Source of the DNA: Denitratimonas sp037478135
GTDB lineage: Bacteria > Pseudomonadota > Gammaproteobacteria > Xanthomonadales > Xanthomonadaceae
Assembly (NCBI RefSeq): GCF_037478135.1
Contig: NZ_JBBHDV010000014.1
Coordinates: forward strand, 1 to 64,000
Length of the DNA: 64,000 nucleotides
Reading direction: 5' to 3'
The translations under genes and the position numbers were made by a program. Under the pieces are notes generated by a model, which was not told the origin of the DNA, made no database searches, and was given only the letters and a program-made list of their open reading frames with translations. Shown piece by piece: positions 58,972 through 64,000 of the stretch. Position 1 is the stretch's first letter. Each line of letters opens with the position of its first letter.

Positions 58972-60143
58972 TCAATTGGTTTCGAGGCAGGCACCGTCGC
59001 CTTCCTCATCTTCCACACTGCCCAGATAGATCCCGTTCCGGGTCAGGCAGCACTTGTAGGTTTGCCAGTAGTTCCAGCCATACCGGCCAAAATCATTGGA
59101 TCGTGCAAAATCAAGTTCAGCACCCATGGTGTGACAGGACTTGTCTTTTCTCGGCATGATCATTTGCCATGGACCACCACGAAGCTCTGCCTCATCCGAC
59201 GAACTGACCACGTTGTCAGGGCTTGGACCTGGTGGCTCAACATCCTCTGGCATGTCTTCGTCATGCAATGGCTGGTAAATCCTCAATTCATTCTGTCTTG
59301 TTGCAATATGTATTGCCCTTTCAGCCGCAACTGCTGCGGACATGTAATCGTTATATTGATTCACAAAGCCGGTCCGAGGGAATCGCGGCCCGTATACATT
59401 AAGCGGCCATAATCCAACCTCTGATAATCCCGGAACCATTGCATAAAGTAAATATACTGGATTCACTAAATCCAGCCCCCCCCCCCCCGCCAACTTAATG
59501 CATCTAAATCAGAAAGATAATAGGCCATCATCGGGGTTACTTCGGATGGGCATATACCGGGAATATCCCCATCACCAGCTTCACTGGCAGCAGTAATGGG
59601 GTGGCCGATAACCGTGGCGTACTTGAAGCGAAGGTGCGTAGAGCGTTGTTGTTCTTCTCGATCCCCGCTGCCAGCTACCGCTTCCACATCATCTCCGGTC
59701 GGCTCTCCGAAGGTGGCTTCCTCCATGATCGCGTCATGCCTCACGGATTGACCGCCACCCAGCAGACCACCCATGAAGGATGACCCCACCTCATGCTGAA
59801 GTTCGTCATAGAGATCCCCGCCTTCGGTAAACGGATTGCCCCGTGTCGTCCAGGCGGACACGATCACATCGGGGTAGTCGTGCTTGATGCGAGGCGTTGT
59901 TTCAATCGTGGGAAAGCATCCAATCGGCGTGCAGTTGGGCACCAGGAAGAAACACACACCGGTGACACACCAGTTGATGCATTTCTCCATCCCTTCCATA
60001 GCCACTTCCGTGGCTGTGGCGATATCGAAATCCTGCAACTCCAGCGCCTCATCCCCTCCACCGCCCGGTGTTTGCGCGTGTAGCGCATGGAGAGGAACCG
60101 CGAGCATGAACAGCAACGAGGCAATGCGCATCCGAATAGACAT
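58972..60143 (-). pseudogene. Second PFL_4710 (TraU-like) gene, frame interrupted at a 13-nt poly-G tract
   Basis: Two frames, 59466-60143 and 58972-59493, together give a protein of 389 aa, co-linear with the intact copy at 60146 (385 aa). The N-part has a signal peptide and VGCFPTIETT-type block, ending SWRGGGGWI-stop; the C-part continues with DLVNPVYLLYAMVPGLSEVG. With 11 instead of 13 G the frame is restored and aligns residue for residue with the intact copy (WRTGLTDLLHP). AT-richer than the intact copy. May be phase variable, slippage-expressed or decayed. Confidence 0.75.
59476..59488. repeat. 13-nt homopolymer (C on plus strand, G on coding strand)
   Basis: An uninterrupted run of 13 C in the middle of the second TraU-like gene, exactly where the reading frame breaks. 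Confidence 0.9.
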
Positions 60144-60145
60144 GA

Positions 60146-61303
60146 TCAGTCTCCCAGCGCCATGCACACCAGCTCGGTGGCATTGACGCTCCCCAGATAG
60201 ATTCCGTTTCTTGTGAGGCAGCACTCGTAGCTCTGCCAGTAATTCCAGGCATAGCGGCCAGAGTCGTTGCCGCGACCAAGATCCATTTCCAGGCCGAAGT
60301 TGTTGCAAGACGGATCGGGCAGGGGCAGCACCATCTGCCACGGCCCATTAAGCAGGCCCAGCGAGTTGCCGATGGTGTCCAGCCAGTCGCCAATGCTCTC
60401 GCCTGGGGCTTTCACATCAGCCGGCAAATCCGGTCGATACAGCGGCACATAGATGCGCCATTGCAGCAATCGCGTGACGATGTGCATGGCGCGATCAGCG
60501 GCGACGGCCGCCGACATGTAATCGGAATACTGGTTGACGAACCCGGTGCGGGGAAAGCGCGGGCCATACACATTCAGGGGCCACAGACCCACCTCGGACA
60601 AGCCCGGAACATTGGCGAACAGCAGCCACATCGGATGCAGCAGATCGGTCAGGCCCGTTCGCCAGTTGATCGCGTCGAAATCGGAGTGGTAGTAGGACAG
60701 CATCGGAATGGCCTCGGAGGGGCACATCCCCGGGATGTTCGCGCCGATGGCACCGAACACCCCGCCCTGGTTTACCGCTGTCATGGGGTGGCCAATGACG
60801 GCCGTGTGCTTGAACCGCAAGTGCGTTGATCGCTGTTGTTCTTCCTGATCGCCAGTTCCCTTGACTGCCTGATCGGCCTCCACCTTGGGCGCAAGATCCC
60901 CAAATTCCGGGGTTGTAAGGATGCTGTCGCGCCGGATGTGCTCGCCTCCACCCAACACGCCGGCCATCATCGAACCGCCAGCGGCAGCAGCTGCAATGTC
61001 GTACAGGGCGGCACCTTCCAGATACGGATTCGGCCCTGCGGTCCACGACGAAACGATCACGTCCGGGAACTTGTGCTTGATCCTGGCGGTGGTTTCGATC
61101 GTGGGGAAGCATCCGACCGGCGTGCAGTTGGGAACCAGGAAATAGCAGACGCCCACAACACACCAGTTCAGGCACAGCGGCACACCTTCAATCGCCACCC
61201 CGGTTGCCCAAGAGGTGTTGAAGGCGTACTGCGCGCCGGCTGGCGCCGGGATCCCGAGCGCCAGCGCGAACAGTACGATCAGGCGCCGAACCAGTGCGTT
61301 CAT
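60146..61303 (-). CDS. PFL_4710 family ICE protein (TraU-like), intact copy
   Basis: 385 aa with signal peptide (RLIVLFALALGIPAPAGAQ). Cys-rich block PLCLNWCVVGVCYFLVPNCTPVGCFPTIETTARIKHKFPDVIV, then LSYYHSDFDAINWRTG, GLSEVGLWPLNVYGPRFPRTGFVNQ and a C-terminal YAWNYWQSYECCLTRNGIYLG. TIGR03756-type; equivalent of F TraU, a periplasmic protein of DNA transfer. Overlaps the PFL_4709 gene by 4 nt. Confidence 0.85.
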   Translation of the reverse strand: MNALVRRLIVLFALALGIPAPAGAQYAFNTSWATGVAIEGVPLCLNWCVVGVCYFLVPNCTPVGCFPTIETTARIKHKFPDVIVSSWTAGPNPYLEGAALYDIAAAAAGGSMMAGVLGGGEHIRRDSILTTPEFGDLAPKVEADQAVKGTGDQEEQQRSTHLRFKHTAVIGHPMTAVNQGGVFGAIGANIPGMCPSEAIPMLSYYHSDFDAINWRTGLTDLLHPMWLLFANVPGLSEVGLWPLNVYGPRFPRTGFVNQYSDYMSAAVAADRAMHIVTRLLQWRIYVPLYRPDLPADVKAPGESIGDWLDTIGNSLGLLNGPWQMVLPLPDPSCNNFGLEMDLGRGNDSGRYAWNYWQSYECCLTRNGIYLGSVNATELVCMALGD

Positions 61304-61815
61304 CGTGACCGCTCCGCTGCCACCTGGTAGTGCCGCAGCGCCCGTTCCAGATCGTATTCGCCGTAGACCACCTGAGAGTCATCAAAGACCACGGCGGGCA
61401 CTCGCTGGATCTGGAATTGCCGAACCATCATCACGTTCAGCCAGCCACGCTGCACCTCTTGATCCAGCGCCATACCATCCGCGATCCGGCGCTTCATCAG
61501 CGCCTCGGCTTCGGCCATGTCCTTGGGCAGGGAGGCATTCAGTGCGGCCTCCGCTTTGGCCAGCTCATCGACGTGGTGCACATCGACCGTCACGCCAGCC
61601 TCTTCAAGCACCTGTGCCAGACGGTCGCTGACCTGCATGGGAGCCTGGTCTGAGACAAAAAGCCGGATCCTTCCAGGCAACAGATCGTCTGGGGCAATCG
61701 CCCTGGTGGTAACAGCCTTGCTGTGCACGATCTCAACGCCCTGCGCCAAAGCTGGCGCGCTTGCGAACGCCAGCACCGCCAGAAGCAAGCCACCCATCAG
61801 GTAACGACTCATCAC
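61300..61815 (-). CDS. PFL_4709 family ICE protein (TrbC/TraW-like)
   Basis: 171 aa with signal peptide (MSRYLMGGLLLAVLAFASAPALA). The C-terminal part QRVPAVVFDDSQVVYGEYDLERALRHY is the TIGR03757 hallmark and resembles the thioredoxin-like TrbC/TraW proteins. Periplasmic component for pilus or channel assembly. Overlaps the TraC-like gene by 4 nt. Confidence 0.82.
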   Translation of the reverse strand: MMSRYLMGGLLLAVLAFASAPALAQGVEIVHSKAVTTRAIAPDDLLPGRIRLFVSDQAPMQVSDRLAQVLEEAGVTVDVHHVDELAKAEAALNASLPKDMAEAEALMKRRIADGMALDQEVQRGWLNVMMVRQFQIQRVPAVVFDDSQVVYGEYDLERALRHYQVAAERSR

Positions 61816-64000
61816 GCGCCCTCCTGCCAGCTTTTGCGCCTGCCATCCATCCGGGTGGCCTTGGCGCGTCGCTCTGCGATCAATTCGGCCAACTTGATGT
61901 TGGCTTCCAGGAAAGAGTTCAGTCCGTACTGCTCGATCAGCTTTTGGCGCTGAACCTTCTCTTCCTTCTCGGTGCCGGCCAGCGCCAGGGCAATGGGAGG
62001 AAGGACTGAGCGGAACAACATGCGGATATCAGGCACACCCTTGCGGATGACCACGCCCTCGACGTAATCGCCGGGCTGCTTGTTCGGCGACAGCAACAGG
62101 TTCCTGTCGTCGTCGGTCAGCGTCCGGAATCGGCCCATGTCGTTGACATCGGACTCGCCCATCTGGAGGGTGAAGGTCCATTCCAGGTTGTTGAGCAACG
62201 CCTTGGCGTTGTTGGAGATGTCCTGGAAGTCCTGCGTCGCCGCCCAATACCAGGCACCCAGCTTTCGCCACAGCTTCACGATGCCGGTGATATAGGGAGC
62301 CAGCTGCGGCTGTTTGAGCTGCACGTGCACTTCGTCGTGCACGATCAGCGTCATCCGATCATCGTGCTGGTTCTTCTCGACCAGGTAGTGGATCCGGTCG
62401 AACATGCTCATGACCGCAACGATCATTTCAGCCTGATAACGCTCGTTGGCCAGCAAGCCAAACTCGATGACGGTGACATCGCACTCGGGCATCGGGATGC
62501 CCTGGGAATCGAACATGCGGCCAGCCAAGGTGTCCTTGCCGCAGAAGTTCGCCAGCGAGTAGCCCAGATCATGCAGCTCTTCGCTGTTCTCCTTGTTGGC
62601 GCGCTCTTCCAGCGAGGCTCGCACATCCGAAGGGGTCACCTGCAACGGTTCAAGCCCTTGGGCGGCACGCTCCTGATTCTTTGCTGCGACCCTGTGGGTG
62701 GCATCCAGAATGACCTCACGCAACTTGGCCTTGAGGGAGGATTTCAGCCCCTGCGCCCGCTTTTCCGGACCTTCGTTGGCCAGCACCATGGCCTGGGTCT
62801 TCTGGAGCATTTCGCCCATCAGATCCCGTCGCAGTTCTTCTTCGTTATCTGCCCAGGCGTCCCATGTGGTGCTCATTGCCTCATCCGTGGCCGGCTGCTG
62901 TTCTACTTCCTCCACCGGCTCGTTCAGAAGCTCCAGAGCGTCCGCGTAAGGGTTGAAGGTCACACCAGGGGAGCCTACCCGCAGGTAGCTCGTGCTCAGT
63001 CCAAGAGCGGCGCAGTATTCGGTGATTGGCCCGAAGCTGGCAGACGGGTCGATGATGAAGACGCGGGGGCGGTGAACCGCCAGAAGGTTCAGCGTGGCGC
63101 CGTTGATGAAGGCGCTTTTGCCCGACCCGGACGGCCCCAGGATCAGGGCATGGGCATTCTTGTTGCGATCCTTGATCGGATCGAGCATCAGCGGCTCTGC
63201 GCCGCGATTGAAGAACATCAGGCCAGGATTGCCGGTGCCCACACCGCGTCCGTAGATCGGCATGATGCGTGCGATCTGGCGCGAGAAGACATAGCGCGCC
63301 CGGTTGGTGCGACGGCGATCCAGATCGTACCGATAGGCGAACGGCAGCTGCTGAACGTACTTGTGGAGCACGAAAAAATCGTGCCCGAGTTCCATCATCC
63401 GCAGGCCCTGGTTGCGCAGGGTGCCGGCGACTTCATTGCTGACCTTGTTCAGATGCTCGATGTCGCGGCCGCGCACATACACGCTGAACTCCATCGGATA
63501 CATCTTGTTGCCGGCCTCGATCTCGACCGCGCAACTCTGGGCTTCCTCTTTGGCAGCTCGCGATTCTTCGCGGTGGCCGCGTGATGCCACCTGCAATCGC
63601 TCCAGCTCTTCCCGCACTTCGTGTTGTGGCTTGATGACGATCGTCTGCACGAAGGTGGTGCCTTCGGGCATCTGATCGAGCAAGGTCATCCTGGCGTCGC
63701 CAAAGGTGCGTTCGGCGGTCAGATGCCCATAGCTGGGTGATCGCGTGAGCTGCTGCAAGGTCAGCACCCGATGAGGCAGCCCGTTGAACCACCAGCACTG
63801 GTTCTTTTCATCGCTCACCGGATGACCCAACACCATTGAGTCGCCCAGGTCGTATCCGGCAATGAAATCCTCGCCCCGACCCTCGGGCATGTCCTGGTGG
63901 CCGGTGTCGTAGATCGGCGTCTCACGGACGTAGCGGTAGGGGTCGCCGTCAGAAGATGGCGGGCAGGGTGAGAGCCAGGGGAACATCCACTCGTAAAGAT
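61812..64000 (-). CDS. TraC-like conjugative ATPase (PFL_4706 family), 5' end outside the window
   Basis: At least 725 residues visible; the frame is still open at the window edge and the family is about 950 aa. Walker A LILGPSGSGKSAFING (about residue 283 of the visible part), Walker B-like MTLIVHDEVHV (about 545), and WYWAATQDFQDISNN, the VirB4/TraC-type motif. Powers pilus biogenesis and DNA transfer at the inner membrane. First visible gene of the transfer operon. Confidence 0.88.
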   Translation of the reverse strand, partial: LYEWMFPWLSPCPPSSDGDPYRYVRETPIYDTGHQDMPEGRGEDFIAGYDLGDSMVLGHPVSDEKNQCWWFNGLPHRVLTLQQLTRSPSYGHLTAERTFGDARMTLLDQMPEGTTFVQTIVIKPQHEVREELERLQVASRGHREESRAAKEEAQSCAVEIEAGNKMYPMEFSVYVRGRDIEHLNKVSNEVAGTLRNQGLRMMELGHDFFVLHKYVQQLPFAYRYDLDRRRTNRARYVFSRQIARIMPIYGRGVGTGNPGLMFFNRGAEPLMLDPIKDRNKNAHALILGPSGSGKSAFINGATLNLLAVHRPRVFIIDPSASFGPITEYCAALGLSTSYLRVGSPGVTFNPYADALELLNEPVEEVEQQPATDEAMSTTWDAWADNEEELRRDLMGEMLQKTQAMVLANEGPEKRAQGLKSSLKAKLREVILDATHRVAAKNQERAAQGLEPLQVTPSDVRASLEERANKENSEELHDLGYSLANFCGKDTLAGRMFDSQGIPMPECDVTVIEFGLLANERYQAEMIVAVMSMFDRIHYLVEKNQHDDRMTLIVHDEVHVQLKQPQLAPYITGIVKLWRKLGAWYWAATQDFQDISNNAKALLNNLEWTFTLQMGESDVNDMGRFRTLTDDDRNLLLSPNKQPGDYVEGVVIRKGVPDIRMLFRSVLPPIALALAGTEKEEKVQRQKLIEQYGLNSFLEANIKLAELIAERRAKATRMDGRRKSWQEGA

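Noticed and set aside
57455..59029. 524-aa plus-strand ORF opposite the PFL_4711 gene
   Set aside because: Antisense shadow of a clear signal-peptide-bearing conjugation gene.
62325..63584. 419-aa plus-strand ORF opposite the TraC-like gene
   Set aside because: Antisense shadow of a conserved ATPase gene.

Overview
The window is a high-GC gammaproteobacterial segment that reads almost entirely as the inside of an integrative and conjugative element (ICE) of the PFGI-1/PFL_46xx class. This rests on the ParA / PFGI_1-type ParB / PFL_4669-type / DUF3158 / SSB / topoisomerase run at 6.4-13.8 kb and the TraC-like / PFL_4709 / PFL_4710 / PFL_4711 / TraG_N transfer run at 55.3-64 kb. The FxDGFE motif near the end of one secreted protein and the overall style suggest Xanthomonadales (Lysobacter, Stenotrophomonas, Xanthomonas relatives), but the host genus is inferred only. 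No tRNA, rRNA, CRISPR array or ICE end was recognised. Both window edges lie inside the element.

Layout. (1) 1-5.1 kb, minus strand: small accessory genes (ArdB/KlcA antirestriction protein, orphan C5 methyltransferase, several unknowns), each with its own long leader and terminator. (2) 5.2-16.3 kb, plus strand: maintenance and replication module (ParB-like, ParA, ParB, PFL_4669, DUF3158, SSB, HU-like, type IA topoisomerase, RdgC and a pair of paralogous secreted proteins). (3) 16.3-20.2 kb: structured non-coding DNA, a replication-initiator-like gene, a candidate small RNA, a helicase remnant and a truncated IS1595 transposase. (4) 20.2-23.5 kb: a type IIG-like restriction-modification protein. 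(5) 23.7-27.9 kb, minus strand: a second accessory array built like the first. (6) 27.9-32 kb, minus strand: tyrosine recombinase plus unknown, lipoprotein and secreted genes. (7) 32.1-39.2 kb, plus strand: operon with three DNA methyltransferases, a broken PAPS-reductase-like gene, a DUF5131 protein and a KfrA-like protein. (8) 39.2-49.6 kb, minus strand: two DUF11-repeat surface proteins, one about 2480 aa. (9) 49.8-64 kb, minus strand: conjugation genes, including two tandem PFL_4710/TraU-like genes, one interrupted by a 13-nt poly-G tract.

The most unusual signal is a repeated structured RNA. Nine leaders in the two accessory arrays (three sequence types that differ strongly from each other) all fold, on the minus strand, into the same pseudoknot: strand a, strand b, strand a', a 4-5 bp hairpin with an RCAA tetraloop stacked directly against strand b'. 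Every helix is kept by compensatory changes, both between and within the sequence types. The leaders sit in front of antirestriction and other accessory genes, so they look like a shared cis-regulatory RNA (or single-stranded-DNA promoter) class for an anti-defence regulon. Other regulatory signals are a dispersed palindromic operator (TGYGCGGAATCCGCG, five sites at four gene starts), parS-like palindromes beside the ParB-like gene, three 19-23 bp palindromes before parA, and a promoter-to-terminator small-RNA unit divergent from the replication-initiator-like gene.
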